The position numbers and the translations under genes were made by a program. The notes under the pieces are model-generated. The model had not been told where the DNA came from. It made no database searches and was given only the letters and a program-made list of their open reading frames with translations. A DNA stretch of 41,617 nt, from positions 1-41,617 of the forward strand of contig JACPSZ010000004.1 in the NCBI GenBank assembly GCA_024860875.1. The letters run 5' to 3'. Source of the stretch: Nitrososphaerota archaeon. GTDB lineage: Archaea > Thermoproteota > Nitrososphaeria > Nitrososphaerales > UBA57. This document shows, one piece after another, positions 7,961-17,350 of this stretch (position 1 is the stretch's first letter; every line of letters begins with the position of its first letter).

Positions 7961-8008
7961 GCCCGCCCCTGCGCAAAAGATGAACAGGGGGCCTACAAGA
8001 TATAGGCC
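7961..8008 (-). terminator. G/C-rich intergenic repeat (possible copy D) and hairpin between convergent genes
   Basis: On the minus strand 7993-7961 reads GGCCCCCTG, TTCATCTTTTGCGCAGGGG and CGGGC. It resembles the 3' module of repeat copy B (CCCCCCG, TCATCTTTTGCACACAGGGG). Next to it GGCCTA (7990-7995) and TAGGCC (8003-8008) form a 6-bp stem. The stretch lies between the stops of the HTH gene (+) and pyrG (-), where it could end transcription on either strand. The match to the repeat family is partial. Confidence 0.4.
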
Positions 8009-8034
8009 GACATGGTTTAACTTTGACTAATAGC

Positions 8035-9687
8035 CTATGAACCTATAGTCGAAACTATGGGCTGCTTCCTGCGTATCGCTGCTGCAGCGAAAGCCTTGAA
8101 GACTGGTTCTGGCTTTCCAGGTCTGCTCAGGAATTCTGGATGGTATTGCGTAGCAATGTAGAATGGATGTGCTGGTATCTCAAGAATCTCTGCCCTTAAC
8201 ATATTGTCGCTGAAGCCGCTCAATCTCAAACCGTTCTTCTGGAATACTTTAAGGTAATTCTGGTTTAACTCGTATCTATGTCGATGTCTCTGCCTGATCT
8301 TCTTTGACCCATATAGCGAATACGCTATGCTACCCTCTGCAACATTTATGTCATGTCCACCAAGCCTCATAGTTGCTCCCATGCTTGAAACTGCTTTCTG
8401 CGACGGGAGAATGTCAATGACAGGATTTTTCGTTGAAGGGTCTAATTCAGTAGAATTTGCCCCTACAAGTCCGCATGCGTACCTTGCAAATGAGACTATT
8501 GCAAGCTGGAAGCCGAAGCACAAGCCCAAATATGGAATATTCCTTTCTCTTGCATGATTCGCTGCAAGTATTTTTCCTTCACTACCTCTCTTGCCAAACC
8601 CTCCCGGTATGATTATGCCATGGTATTCGTCAAGATTTTTCAGCACGCTGGGGTTCTTTTCAAATTCCTCGCTTTCGATCCAAGTCATCTTTGCCTTTGC
8701 ATTATGAGCTGCTGCAGCGTGTCTTAGCGCTTCGTTCACGCTTACATAACTGTCTGCCAACGTGGCGTACTTTCCCACCATGGCTATCTGAATCTGCTCT
8801 TCTGATTCGACAAATGAGTCAGAAACTTTTCTCCAGTCACCCCATTCGATCTGATTTTGCTGGAGATTGAACTTCTCAGAGATCGCATTTAGAATTCCTT
8901 CCGTATGCAGAGTTTCGGGGACCTTGTATATTGACTCAGCATCAGGGTCTGAAACTACACTGCCAATATCAACGCTGGAGAACAGTGCGATCTTTCTCTT
9001 CGAATCGTCGGAGAGATGCTTCTTGCTTCTAACTACAAGAATATCTGGCTGAATTCCTATCCTCCTCAACTCCTGAACGCTGTGCTGCGTAGGCTTGGTC
9101 TTCTCTTCTCCGACTGTATCCAAAACCGGTGCCAAGGTTACATGGACGAAAATACTGTTAGAGGATCCTTCTTCAAGCCTAATCTGCCTTAAAGCTTCAA
9201 GGAATGGGAGGCCTTCAATGTCTCCTACTGTACCTCCGCACTCTACGATCAACACATCAACATCATTCTTCAACGCAACGTTTCTTATCCGCTCCTTTAT
9301 CGCATCAGTAACGTGAGGTATTATTTGGACACATCTGCCAAGGAAGTCTCCCCTTCTCTCTCCCTGTATTACGTCAAGGTAGACCTGCCCAGTCGTAATG
9401 TTGTGATCCTTTGTGAGATTAACATCGAGAAATCTCTCATAAGTACCTAAATCCATGTCAGTTTCCCCGCCGTCATCAGTGACGAAAACTTCGCCGTGCA
9501 TTATTGGATTCATGGTGCCAGCATCAACATTGATGTAAGGATCCATTTTGGCACATGTTACCCTTAAACCATAAAGCTGTAGGAGTTTAGCCACAGAACC
9601 AGAAACTATGCCCTTGCCAAGACCTGACATAACGCCGCCAGTTACGAAGATGTATTTTGGCTTCTGCAAAACCGTATTCGTCGGCAT
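8035..9687 (-). CDS. pyrG: CTP synthase
   Basis: Makes CTP from UTP, ATP and glutamine, the last step of pyrimidine nucleotide synthesis; 550 aa, full length. The amidoligase domain begins [15 protein letters not shown] (P-loop at residues 16-26) and includes [15 protein letters not shown] and [17 protein letters not shown]. The C-terminal class I glutamine amidotransferase domain has [11 protein letters not shown], the nucleophile loop [10 protein letters not shown] and the final HPEF of the catalytic triad. ATG start. Divergent from the BtuF-like gene across 120 bp. Confidence 0.97.
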   Translation of the reverse strand: MPTNTVLQKPKYIFVTGGVMSGLGKGIVSGSVAKLLQLYGLRVTCAKMDPYINVDAGTMNPIMHGEVFVTDDGGETDMDLGTYERFLDVNLTKDHNITTGQVYLDVIQGERRGDFLGRCVQIIPHVTDAIKERIRNVALKNDVDVLIVECGGTVGDIEGLPFLEALRQIRLEEGSSNSIFVHVTLAPVLDTVGEEKTKPTQHSVQELRRIGIQPDILVVRSKKHLSDDSKRKIALFSSVDIGSVVSDPDAESIYKVPETLHTEGILNAISEKFNLQQNQIEWGDWRKVSDSFVESEEQIQIAMVGKYATLADSYVSVNEALRHAAAAHNAKAKMTWIESEEFEKNPSVLKNLDEYHGIIIPGGFGKRGSEGKILAANHARERNIPYLGLCFGFQLAIVSFARYACGLVGANSTELDPSTKNPVIDILPSQKAVSSMGATMRLGGHDINVAEGSIAYSLYGSKKIRQRHRHRYELNQNYLKVFQKNGLRLSGFSDNMLRAEILEIPAHPFYIATQYHPEFLSRPGKPEPVFKAFAAAAIRRKQPIVSTIGS

Positions 9688-9807
9688 ATCATACCATCAA
9701 AGAAGGATAACTTAACCTTTTCCTGCACTTTTTCGCCCACTAGACAGTGGCTAGGCCTAAACCGAAAGACTAATGTGCTTATATTTTCAAATTTTTGATT
9801 AGGCATT

Positions 9808-10734
9808 ATGGCTTTTAGCAGGATCGCATCGCTTCTGCCAACTGCTACTGAAATTCTATTTGCTTTAGGTGTAGGTGAGAGGGTGGTCGCCGTGACGCAC
9901 GAATGCGATTATCCTGCGGAAGCTAATACAAAAACCAAGATTCTTGACACTCTGGTTGATTCAAGGAAAAGCAGCAAGGAGATAGATACACAGGTAGCCT
10001 CTCTGGTTTCTAACGGCCAGAGTATCTACAAAATTGATGGCAACTTGTTTCGCTCTCTTGCACCTGATTTGGTGATCACTCAGACGCAGTGCAGGGTATG
10101 TGCCGTATACTACGATGAGGTTCAGCAGACGATTGAGGATATTTCGTCCAGCACAAAGGTCGTTGCAATAGAGGCTAACGGAATAGAAGACATTCTGGAC
10201 AACATAATGCACCTTGGTGGTATTGTAGGTGCTAAAGCAAAGGCCAAGGAACTCGTGGGCAGGATAAGGATGAGGATTGAATTCATAAGCAGTGCAACTA
10301 AAAATGCAAAGAAGGTTTCAACCTGTTTTGTCGAGTGGATAGACCCGATATACCTAGGAGGGCACTGGGTTCCAGAGATGATAGAGGTTGCAGGCGGCTT
10401 CCAGCTAATACAGCAGAAGTGGAAGCCATCAGTTCCAAGACTGTGGGAACAAATAGTTGAAGCGGCACCAGAAGTTCTTGTAATCTGCCCCTGCAGCTAC
10501 AAAATGCAGAAGACTTTGCAAGAGATTCCTCTCTTGCAAGCAAAAGAAGGTTGGAGTTCAATTCCCGCAGTCAAGAATAGCAGAGTCTTTGTATCAGATG
10601 AGGGATATTTCAGCAGAAATGGCCCGAGGTTCATTGACGGGCTTGAGATTCTTGCGTCAATTATACATCCAGAGATATTTGGCGACAGGTTCACAAGGGG
10701 CAGAGAAGTGTTTCAACTCTCAAACGCTTATTAG
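9808..10734 (+). CDS. BtuF-like cobalamin/metal-chelate-binding protein without signal peptide
   Basis: COG0614-type substrate-binding fold, 308 aa. The protein begins MAFSRIASLLPTATEILFAL, which is the first strand of the mature domain. There is no signal peptide, lipobox or transmembrane segment, so it should stay in the cytoplasm. Conserved features include VTHECDYP, ITQTQCRVCAV, YLGGHWVPEMIEVAGG and SSIPAVKNSRVFVSD. No BtuC/BtuD transport genes are adjacent. The CxxC and CPC cysteines could bind a metal. ATG at 9808 lies about 25 nt after GCTTATATTTTC, consistent with leaderless transcription. The ligand is not shown by the sequence. Confidence 0.8.
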   Translation: MAFSRIASLLPTATEILFALGVGERVVAVTHECDYPAEANTKTKILDTLVDSRKSSKEIDTQVASLVSNGQSIYKIDGNLFRSLAPDLVITQTQCRVCAVYYDEVQQTIEDISSSTKVVAIEANGIEDILDNIMHLGGIVGAKAKAKELVGRIRMRIEFISSATKNAKKVSTCFVEWIDPIYLGGHWVPEMIEVAGGFQLIQQKWKPSVPRLWEQIVEAAPEVLVICPCSYKMQKTLQEIPLLQAKEGWSSIPAVKNSRVFVSDEGYFSRNGPRFIDGLEILASIIHPEIFGDRFTRGREVFQLSNAY

Positions 10735-10758
10735 ATATAGAGTATTCAAATTCTGCAG

Positions 10759-12414
10759 GTGAACGGGAAACTCAACAAGAAGATAACAATTACAGCGGCC
10801 CTTCCTTACGCAAACGGCGAAATCCACCTTGGGCACATAACATCGACATACCTTCCTCCAGACATTTTTGCAAGATATAGCAGATCGAAGGGCTACGATG
10901 TGGCATTTACCTGTGCCAGCGACGATTTTGGTACTCCAATTCTAATTGAAGCGGAAAAAGCTAAGAAAACCCCAGAAGAGCATGTAGCATTTTGGAATAA
11001 GAGAGACTACGAGGATTTTACCGCTCTGGGCATTTCGTTCGACTTTTTCTATAAGACGAGCTCAAAGGAAAACATAAAGCTAGTGCAGTATTTCTTTACC
11101 AAGCTATACGAGAAGGGCCATATCTATAAGCAAAATATCATTCAGCAGTATTGCGAGTTCGACAGAAAGTTTCTCCCTGACAGGTACATTATTGGGACAT
11201 GCCCGTACTGCGGAGCTGAAAAGCAATATTCTGACGGCTGTGAAAACTGTGGGAGAGCATTCACGCAAGGAGAAATCAAAAATCCAAAATGCGCAATATG
11301 TGGAAGAACTCCTGTTCAAAAAACAAGTTTGCATTATTTCTTTAAGCTATCAAGTCTTGCTTCAAAACTCAAAAATTGGCTAACCTCGAACGAAAGATTG
11401 CAGTCAGAGGTCAAGAACTACGTTCTGAAATGGATAGAAGATGGGTTAAGAGACTGGGACATCACGAGGGACATTTCTTGGGGAGTTCCTATACCTCTTG
11501 AAGAGGCCAAAGGTAAAGTCTTCTACGGCTGGTTCGACAATCACCTCTGCTATATATCAACTACAATATTCCATCTTGACAATACGGGGAGAAATGGGAA
11601 GGAGTTCTGGAACTCTTCCGAAATTTACCATTACATAGGGAAGGACATCATATATCATCACTATCTTTTCCTGCCCGCGATGAGATTAGGATTACAAGAA
11701 GAGTACAAGCTGCCAGACTACATTCCTACAAGAGGGCATTTACTTCTGCAGGGAAAGAAGTTCTCGAAGAGCAGAGGATGGTACATAGGACTCAAAGAGT
11801 TTCTTGCAAAGTTCCCTCCAGATTACCTGCGTTTCTATTTGACCAGGATTACTCCCTATGACCAATCCGACATAAACTTCGACTGGGACGATTTCGATGC
11901 AAAGATCAACAACGAATTAGTCGCTAACATCGGCAATTTTCTCTATAGAGCATTGAGTTTACTGCAATCGAAGGCTGGAGGGATCGTTCCCGAGCCGACA
12001 AAGTTCGATGATGCAGATACAAAATTTGCAGAAAAGATCAAGTCGATTGCTTCAATAGTAGGGCGGCAGATAGAGCAGAACGAACTCGACAAGGCATTGA
12101 AGTCTATACTCGAGTTTTCATCTTCATGCAACGAATACTTCCAGCACAAGGCGCCTTGGAAGCAGAATGTTGGAAATGAAAACTGCCTCTACCTTGCTAT
12201 CAATGCTGCAAGGACTTTAGGGATACTGCTATCGCCTTACATACCGTTCTCAACTCAGAAACTTGCCAAGCAGCTAAATGTCGAACTTGGGAAATGGGAT
12301 TCAGCAGGCGAACTTACGATAAAACCGAAGTATGAAATAGGCAAGCCCGAGATACTCTTCAAGAAGATAGAGAAGGAGCAGATTCAGGAGCAGAAGGCTA
12401 AGCTCAAAAGCTAA
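10759..12414 (+). CDS. metG: methionyl-tRNA synthetase
   Basis: Class I synthetase charging tRNA-Met; 551 aa. It has the HIGH-type motif HLGH at residues 23-26, then two zinc knuckles between about 148 and 185 (CPYC, CENC, CAIC with a fourth partner), the KMSKS-type loop KKFSKSRG, and an alpha-helical anticodon domain. The C-terminal tRNA-binding domain fused in many bacteria is absent and is encoded separately at 12983-13306. Start GTG at 10759, immediately after a GCAG sequence; no ATG fits better. It follows the BtuF-like gene by 24 bp. Confidence 0.96.
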   Translation: MNGKLNKKITITAALPYANGEIHLGHITSTYLPPDIFARYSRSKGYDVAFTCASDDFGTPILIEAEKAKKTPEEHVAFWNKRDYEDFTALGISFDFFYKTSSKENIKLVQYFFTKLYEKGHIYKQNIIQQYCEFDRKFLPDRYIIGTCPYCGAEKQYSDGCENCGRAFTQGEIKNPKCAICGRTPVQKTSLHYFFKLSSLASKLKNWLTSNERLQSEVKNYVLKWIEDGLRDWDITRDISWGVPIPLEEAKGKVFYGWFDNHLCYISTTIFHLDNTGRNGKEFWNSSEIYHYIGKDIIYHHYLFLPAMRLGLQEEYKLPDYIPTRGHLLLQGKKFSKSRGWYIGLKEFLAKFPPDYLRFYLTRITPYDQSDINFDWDDFDAKINNELVANIGNFLYRALSLLQSKAGGIVPEPTKFDDADTKFAEKIKSIASIVGRQIEQNELDKALKSILEFSSSCNEYFQHKAPWKQNVGNENCLYLAINAARTLGILLSPYIPFSTQKLAKQLNVELGKWDSAGELTIKPKYEIGKPEILFKKIEKEQIQEQKAKLKS

Positions 12415-12493
12415 TTACAGATGACAGTTGTTTTGTGATCTGAACCGGTAATCCATTTTTGATAAATAGTCCTAACAGCGGTGCAGTTAACAA

Positions 12494-12955
12494 ATGCGAC
12501 TGCTCAATTCCCTAACTTCTCTCTTTCATACCGATAACGACTACGGCACGGATAGTACGACTCTTCGAGGCGAGAGGGTAAAAAGCAAGGGCGAGAAGAT
12601 TATAGCGGATTACTTCTATCGAAATGGCATTCGGTACGAATACGAACAAATTGCCAAGACTGACGCTTGGATATTCAGCCCAAAGATAAGCAGGCCAGAT
12701 TTCTATCTACCTGACCATAATGTATATGTTGAATATTGGGGCAAGATAGATGTAGATAATGAAAAAGTAAGATCCGAATATATACGTCAGATGCGCTGGA
12801 AGATGGAACAATATTATAAAAACAACATCAAGTTCATTTCCATATATCCCTCAAACTTGCAAAACCTAGATTATTTTTTCATGGCAAAGATTAAAGAAAC
12901 TACTGGCATCATCATCTCTCCTGAAGACTACGATGCTTACAATGGAACAGATTAA
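12494..12955 (+). CDS. small PD-(D/E)XK-like nuclease-fold protein
   Basis: 153 aa. SKGEKIIADYFYRNGIRYEYE, then ISRPDFYLPDHNVYVEYWG, matches the restriction-endonuclease-like pattern E, PD and ExW/G seen in small archaeal and helicase-linked nuclease domains. The likely catalytic residues are Glu in SKGEK, Asp in RPDF and Glu in VEYWG. A Lys-rich helix and a beta strand (NIKFISIYPS) complete the fold. ATG at 12494 sits about 28 nt after GATAAATAG, so it probably has its own leaderless promoter although it lies between the two MetRS genes. The substrate is unknown; DNA repair or defence is possible. Confidence 0.7.
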   Translation: MRLLNSLTSLFHTDNDYGTDSTTLRGERVKSKGEKIIADYFYRNGIRYEYEQIAKTDAWIFSPKISRPDFYLPDHNVYVEYWGKIDVDNEKVRSEYIRQMRWKMEQYYKNNIKFISIYPSNLQNLDYFFMAKIKETTGIIISPEDYDAYNGTD

Positions 12956-12982
12956 TACATCAGCGTTATCACCGCTGTAGAC

Positions 12983-13306
12983 TTGACAGCCACGTACGAC
13001 GATTTCATTAAGCTTGATATCCGAATCGGAAGAGTGGTTTCAGCAGAGCCTGTACCTGGGGCAAAGAAGCTTCTAAAATTGATTATAGACGTTGGAGGAG
13101 AGAACAAGCAGTGCATTGCAGGGATAGGTCTTAATTATACGGCAGAGGATTTGCTCAACAAATCAGTAGCAGTTGTAATTAATCTAGCACCTAAGAAGCT
13201 TTTCGGACTAGAATCAGAAGTTATGCTCTTAGCTGCTGTCGAAGGGGACATTCTGACATTATTGAAACCAGACAGGGACATCGCTGCTGGGGCAAAGGTA
13301 GCCTGA
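12983..13306 (+). CDS. MetRS C-terminal-type tRNA-binding protein (EMAP/OB fold)
   Basis: 107-aa stand-alone OB-fold tRNA-binding domain, equivalent to the C-terminal domain of bacterial MetRS or the beta subunit of archaeal MetRS; it raises tRNA affinity. Typical motifs are DFIKLDIRIGRVVSAEPVPGAKKL, CIAGIG and NLAPKKLFGLESEVMLLAA. Start TTG at 12983 (the first codon precedes TACGACG); no ATG is available. It is separated from metG by the nuclease gene, an unusual insertion. Confidence 0.88.
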   Translation: MTATYDDFIKLDIRIGRVVSAEPVPGAKKLLKLIIDVGGENKQCIAGIGLNYTAEDLLNKSVAVVINLAPKKLFGLESEVMLLAAVEGDILTLLKPDRDIAAGAKVA

Positions 13307-13382
13307 AAGACTTATTTAGCTCTCCAAATCCCTCTTTTGCTGTCTCTTCTGCAGCAATTTCACCATTAAAAGGAGACTAGAT

Positions 13383-14048
13383 ATGCAAAATTCTGACAAC
13401 CAATCAGTAGGGAAACTACACGGAACAACTACCGTGGGGCTCGTATGCTCTGACGGTGTAGTTTTAGGAACGGACACGAGGGCAGTTCTTGGAACGTATT
13501 TTATTGCTCATCAACACGTAAGGAAGATCGCAGTTATTGATCAACATCTTGCAATGACTATTGCAGGAGGAGTTGCAGATGCGCAGGGGGTCATCGATAC
13601 CATCAGGTTCAATGCGAACCTTTTCAAACTTGAAAGAAAAGAACCAATGCCAGTAAAAAGTGCCGCAAGGCTAGCGTCAAACATTTTCTTCTCGGCAAGG
13701 ATGTTTCCTCTGTTTGCAGATGTTCTGGTTGGAGGATTCGATAGGGAAGGTGCAAGTCTCTTCAATGTTGATCTTTTCGGCTCATTGACGCAGGAGAAGT
13801 TCATCTCCACGGGCAGCGGCTCTCCAGTAGCTTATGGTATATTGGAGTCGGAATTTTCAGAGAATCTAACGATAAAGGAGGCAGTGCCGATGGCTGTAAA
13901 AGCTGTGCATGCTGCGATCAAAAGAAATGCAGGTACTGGAGATGGAATAGACGTTATCTCAATTAATGAATCTGGTCTGCGCGAAATTGGCGCGGCAGAA
14001 AAGCAGAAAATCGTAGCAGGTCTTTCCGGCGGTAGCCGAGTTGACTGA
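13383..14048 (+). CDS. psmB: proteasome beta subunit
   Basis: Catalytic subunit of the 20S proteasome, 221 aa. A 14-residue propeptide ends in LHG and the mature N-terminal nucleophile is Thr15 (TTTVG). The supporting Asp in LGTDTRA and Lys in VRKIAV are present, and GSGSPVAYGILE is near the C-terminal half. ATG with GGAG about 9 nt upstream. The stop codon overlaps the TTG start of the aCPSF1 gene by 8 nt, so protein-turnover and RNA-processing genes are coupled here, an arrangement also common in related archaea. Confidence 0.95.
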   Translation: MQNSDNQSVGKLHGTTTVGLVCSDGVVLGTDTRAVLGTYFIAHQHVRKIAVIDQHLAMTIAGGVADAQGVIDTIRFNANLFKLERKEPMPVKSAARLASNIFFSARMFPLFADVLVGGFDREGASLFNVDLFGSLTQEKFISTGSGSPVAYGILESEFSENLTIKEAVPMAVKAVHAAIKRNAGTGDGIDVISINESGLREIGAAEKQKIVAGLSGGSRVD

Positions 14049-15960
14049 GGCGCAGGTAACACCTACGCAGACTATAATGGGCACGATTCTGAGCATCATC
14101 CCTCCAGAGGCTTCCATAACGAGGGTTGAATACGAAGGGCCTCGCATAGCATTATATACAAAAAACTTCCGCTACATTCAGGAGCATGCCGACATAATTT
14201 CTAACATCGTAAATTCCGTCAAAAGAAGAGTAGTTGTAAGAACTGATAAATCGATAAGGAAGGCTGAGGATGAGGCCAACCAGATCATAAGTTCTTCAAT
14301 ACCCAAGGAAGCTGAAGTTGCTACGGTATTTTTTGATGACGCTACTGGGGAGGTTACAGTTGAAGCTAAAAACCCTTCCATACTTGCTCCTGAGGCCGGG
14401 TTCAACACTACTGATTTAGTAGATAAAATAGGCTGGAGGGTCAGGATAAAGAAGGCTCCTCATATTCAGTCGCAAAGCCTGCAGAACATTCAGCACGTTC
14501 TGAAGACGGCATCGGAAGAAAGGGAAGAATTTTACAAGGATCTAGGCGAAACGATCTTTCGACCAAAATTATCGCAGGATTCGCAAATCTCCATATTGAC
14601 ACTTGGAGGTTTCAGGCAAGTTGGAAGGTCATCAATATTGGTTACTACGAAGGAGAGCAAGATACTGCTTGACTGCGGCATTCATCCTAATGCGAAGAAC
14701 CCTTGGGACTCTTATCCTCGATTTGACTGGGCCGACATTGATCTTAATGATCTCGATGCTGTAGTCATCTCACATGCCCATTTAGATCATTCTGGTTATC
14801 TGCCTGTACTGTTCAAGTATGGTTATAGAGGGCCGATTTACTGCACAGAACCTACTCTGGCATTGATGACATTACTCCATATGGACTATGTAAAAATTGC
14901 TGCGCAAGAAGGCAAGAATGTTCTTTACGAAATGAGAGACGTTAGGCAGATGATTCAGCATACCCTTCCAATTCCCTACTCTTCTGTAACAGACATTTCT
15001 CCAGACGTTAAGCTAGTTCTGAATAACGCTGGACATATCCTCGGCTCTGCAACCATCCATTTGCACATTGGAGAGGGAGTTCACAATATCGTTTACACCG
15101 GCGATTACAAATTCGCTAAAACTATGCTATTTGATGGAACGACATGGAATTATCCCAGAGTAGAGACTCTTATCACAGAAAGCACGTACGGAGCGAAGGA
15201 GGACCTTATGCCTCCAAGGGAAGAGGTAGAGATGAACCTTGTCAAGTCGATCAATGAAACTCTCTCGCAGGGAGGAAAGGCCATGATCCCTGTTCCTGCT
15301 GTTGGCAGGGCACAAGAAATAATGCTGGTATTGGATCAATACATGAAGAATAAGCAGTTGACGGAGGCTCCGATCTTCATGGAGGGGATGATCTCGGAGG
15401 CTACTGCCATCCATGTTGCGTATCCAGAGTTTCTTGCTAAAGAATTGAGGATGCAAGTTGCTAGTGGAGGGCAGAATCCGTTCTTATCACCATACTTTAC
15501 CATGATAGATCATCCTAGCAACAGGGATGAGGCTTTGCGTGAGGGCCCCGCGATAATAATGGCAACTTCTGGCATGTTAGAGGGAGGACCTATCATCAAT
15601 TATTTTGAGCAGTTGGCTCCTTCTGATAAGAATAGGCTGATCTTTGTTTCTTACCAGATTGCAGGGACGATGGGAAGGAGAATTCTTGATGGTGCTAGGG
15701 AAGTTTCTATAATGTCTGATGATGGAAAGATGAAGATTGTCAATATTGGCTGCAAGGTTGAGAAGATCGACGGCTTTTCTGGCCATTCTGATTATAATCA
15801 GTTGATCAGGTTCATTGGGAAATTGAGGCCAAAATTGCAGCAAGTGATCATAAATCATGGAGAGAGGAGGAAGGTCGAGAATCTGGCTAATGTTGTTTCT
15901 CGTATGTTCAGGATCCCTACTCTAATGCCTGATGTTGAGGAAGCTATTAGGCTGTACTAG
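14041..15960 (+). CDS. aCPSF1, KH-domain beta-CASP ribonuclease
   Basis: Archaeal CPSF73-like RNase that cleaves RNA 3' ends and acts in transcription termination; 639 aa. Two KH-like domains fill the first 150 or so residues (SIIPPEASITRVEYEGP and following). The metallo-beta-lactamase core starts at ISILTLGGFRQVGRSS, with zinc motif HAHLDHSG at about 245-252 and the distal ligands in NAGHILGSATIH and YTGDYKF. The beta-CASP domain has ESTYGAKE, PVPAVGRAQEIMLVL, ATSGMLEGGP and the C-terminal FSGHSDYNQL and INHGE. TTG start overlapping psmB. Its last 14 nt overlap the convergent hydrolase gene. Confidence 0.95.
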   Translation: MTEAQVTPTQTIMGTILSIIPPEASITRVEYEGPRIALYTKNFRYIQEHADIISNIVNSVKRRVVVRTDKSIRKAEDEANQIISSSIPKEAEVATVFFDDATGEVTVEAKNPSILAPEAGFNTTDLVDKIGWRVRIKKAPHIQSQSLQNIQHVLKTASEEREEFYKDLGETIFRPKLSQDSQISILTLGGFRQVGRSSILVTTKESKILLDCGIHPNAKNPWDSYPRFDWADIDLNDLDAVVISHAHLDHSGYLPVLFKYGYRGPIYCTEPTLALMTLLHMDYVKIAAQEGKNVLYEMRDVRQMIQHTLPIPYSSVTDISPDVKLVLNNAGHILGSATIHLHIGEGVHNIVYTGDYKFAKTMLFDGTTWNYPRVETLITESTYGAKEDLMPPREEVEMNLVKSINETLSQGGKAMIPVPAVGRAQEIMLVLDQYMKNKQLTEAPIFMEGMISEATAIHVAYPEFLAKELRMQVASGGQNPFLSPYFTMIDHPSNRDEALREGPAIIMATSGMLEGGPIINYFEQLAPSDKNRLIFVSYQIAGTMGRRILDGAREVSIMSDDGKMKIVNIGCKVEKIDGFSGHSDYNQLIRFIGKLRPKLQQVIINHGERRKVENLANVVSRMFRIPTLMPDVEEAIRLY

Positions 15961-16756
15961 CCCAAAAATTCGTTAATATTTTCATAAACTGCTGCATCGA
16001 AACCAGTTGTGGTGCATGGCCTCCTGGTAGCATTTCAGTCTGCGCATTTGGAAACTCTTCTCCTAGAATATCTATTATCTGATGAAGAAATCTGGCTGAG
16101 CCTTCTCCCTTAAACAGCAATACAGGAGGTTTAGAGTTTCTAACCCTTTTGATATTGTCCTGATGGCGGAAAACTACATCTCTAGTGCGTAGCGACTGTA
16201 TATGCTGAAACCATACAGACCATTGCGGTGACCTTCTTGGATCTGTTCCTTCTGGCACAAAGCCTGCAAAATGGCTAAACCATACAAGCTGTGCTTCGCT
16301 TATGTCACCAGGCCCAAGCGATTGAATTTGCTTTTGCTGTTTGAGCAGTTCCTCCGATAAAGGTCCTCTGCTTCTCAATACCCAGACGGCTGGAGGTTCG
16401 ATGAGTGTTAGCGTGCGGATTCTATCTGGGTTGTTTAAGGCGAAGTTAAGCGTAATTTCAGTACCGTAGGACCAAGCAACAAAGTCTGCTTTTGATATGT
16501 TGATTTGATCTAGGGTTCTGTGCAAGGCATTGGTTTCGAAGTCAACGGAATAGTTAGAGGGCATTGGTTCATTTCGTAATCCCAAATCAACTGAAAGAAG
16601 TTGTGTCCGAATTACACGGTAGCGGGAAGAGAGCTGTTCGGCATGTGGCTTCCAACTTAACCAACCTGTCAGACCTCCCGGAACCAATACCACAGGTTCT
16701 CCTGTACCCGTAGTTTCAAATTTCACAAACGGAAGCTGCTTTTTTATGACCATCAT
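15947..16756 (-). CDS. alpha/beta hydrolase
   Basis: 269-aa serine hydrolase fold. Oxyanion strand VVLVPGGLTGWLSW, nucleophile elbow FVAWSYGTE (Ser in A-W-S-Y-G, where most relatives have Gly at the first place), acidic region VLLFKGEGSARF and catalytic His in LPGGHAP. A cap domain lies at about 125-200. There is no signal peptide. Two ATG codons stand in tandem at 16756 and 16753. The substrate is not predictable; esterase, lipase or C-C hydrolase activities all occur in the superfamily. Confidence 0.82.
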   Translation of the reverse strand: MMVIKKQLPFVKFETTGTGEPVVLVPGGLTGWLSWKPHAEQLSSRYRVIRTQLLSVDLGLRNEPMPSNYSVDFETNALHRTLDQINISKADFVAWSYGTEITLNFALNNPDRIRTLTLIEPPAVWVLRSRGPLSEELLKQQKQIQSLGPGDISEAQLVWFSHFAGFVPEGTDPRRSPQWSVWFQHIQSLRTRDVVFRHQDNIKRVRNSKPPVLLFKGEGSARFLHQIIDILGEEFPNAQTEMLPGGHAPQLVSMQQFMKILTNFWASTA

Positions 16757-16875
16757 TGCACGATATCATGACGATAGTTATGCTTTATGTTGAAGCGTCA
16801 GGCCATATTAGTGGGAAGGCAAAATGCGAAGCCGCTTTAGAGGTACATTTTTAGGTTCGTTCAACGATTAAACTG

Positions 16876-17076
16876 GTGAGCACTGTGGAAAAAGCAACGT
16901 TAAACAGGATATACAAGGAGATCAAAATGCTAAGGAAGGATGTACATGATCTAAGGAAAGCTCTTGTCCCAGAAGTTGAGCCAGAACCGGATGAAATAGA
17001 AGCGTATAGGGAGAGTATGAAAGAATTCCGAGCAGGGAATTACGTGGAATGGAACAAAATCAAAAAGCGATCATAA
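16876..17076 (+). CDS. RelB-like antitoxin
   Basis: 66-aa acidic/basic helical protein (STVEKATLNRIYKEIKMLRK and ahead) next to a RelE toxin. The N-terminal helix pair would contact DNA or dimerise, and the C-terminal tail (EAYRESMKEFRAGNYVEW) is the usual toxin-binding part. GTG start at 16876, with TTTTTAGG about 25 nt upstream as a possible TATA box. Three bases separate it from the toxin gene. The assignment rests mainly on the partner. Confidence 0.75.
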   Translation: MSTVEKATLNRIYKEIKMLRKDVHDLRKALVPEVEPEPDEIEAYRESMKEFRAGNYVEWNKIKKRS

Positions 17077-17079
17077 CAA

Positions 17080-17346
17080 ATGCCCTACGAGGTAGTTTTA
17101 ACCGGGCGGGCAAGTAAGAGCTTTCGAAATCTGCCGCAAGAAGTAAGACAGCAAGTTTCTGTAGTTTTAGGTATCTTAAGCCAGATTCCTGTACTATTTG
17201 TTTCGTTTGACGTTAAGAAGCTAAAGGGTCTGAAAGATACCTATAGAATTAGAAGAGGAGACTGGAGAATAATTTACGCATATCAATCGCAAACCAAGAT
17301 AATCGTGGTTCAAGATATTCTTAGAAGAGAAAAGGCGTACCAGTAA
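17080..17346 (+). CDS. RelE/ParE-family toxin
   Basis: 88-aa mRNA-interferase-type toxin. The family pattern is clear: YEVVLTGRASKSFRNLPQEV at the N-terminus, then VKKLKGLKDTYRIRRGDWRIIYAY and VVQDILRREKAYQ at the end. The basic residues of RIRRGDWRIIY and the terminal RREKAY are those used in catalysis or rRNA contact in RelE. ATG at 17080. Forms a classical antitoxin-toxin pair with the preceding gene. Confidence 0.88.
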   Translation: MPYEVVLTGRASKSFRNLPQEVRQQVSVVLGILSQIPVLFVSFDVKKLKGLKDTYRIRRGDWRIIYAYQSQTKIIVVQDILRREKAYQ

Positions 17347-17350
17347 ATCT

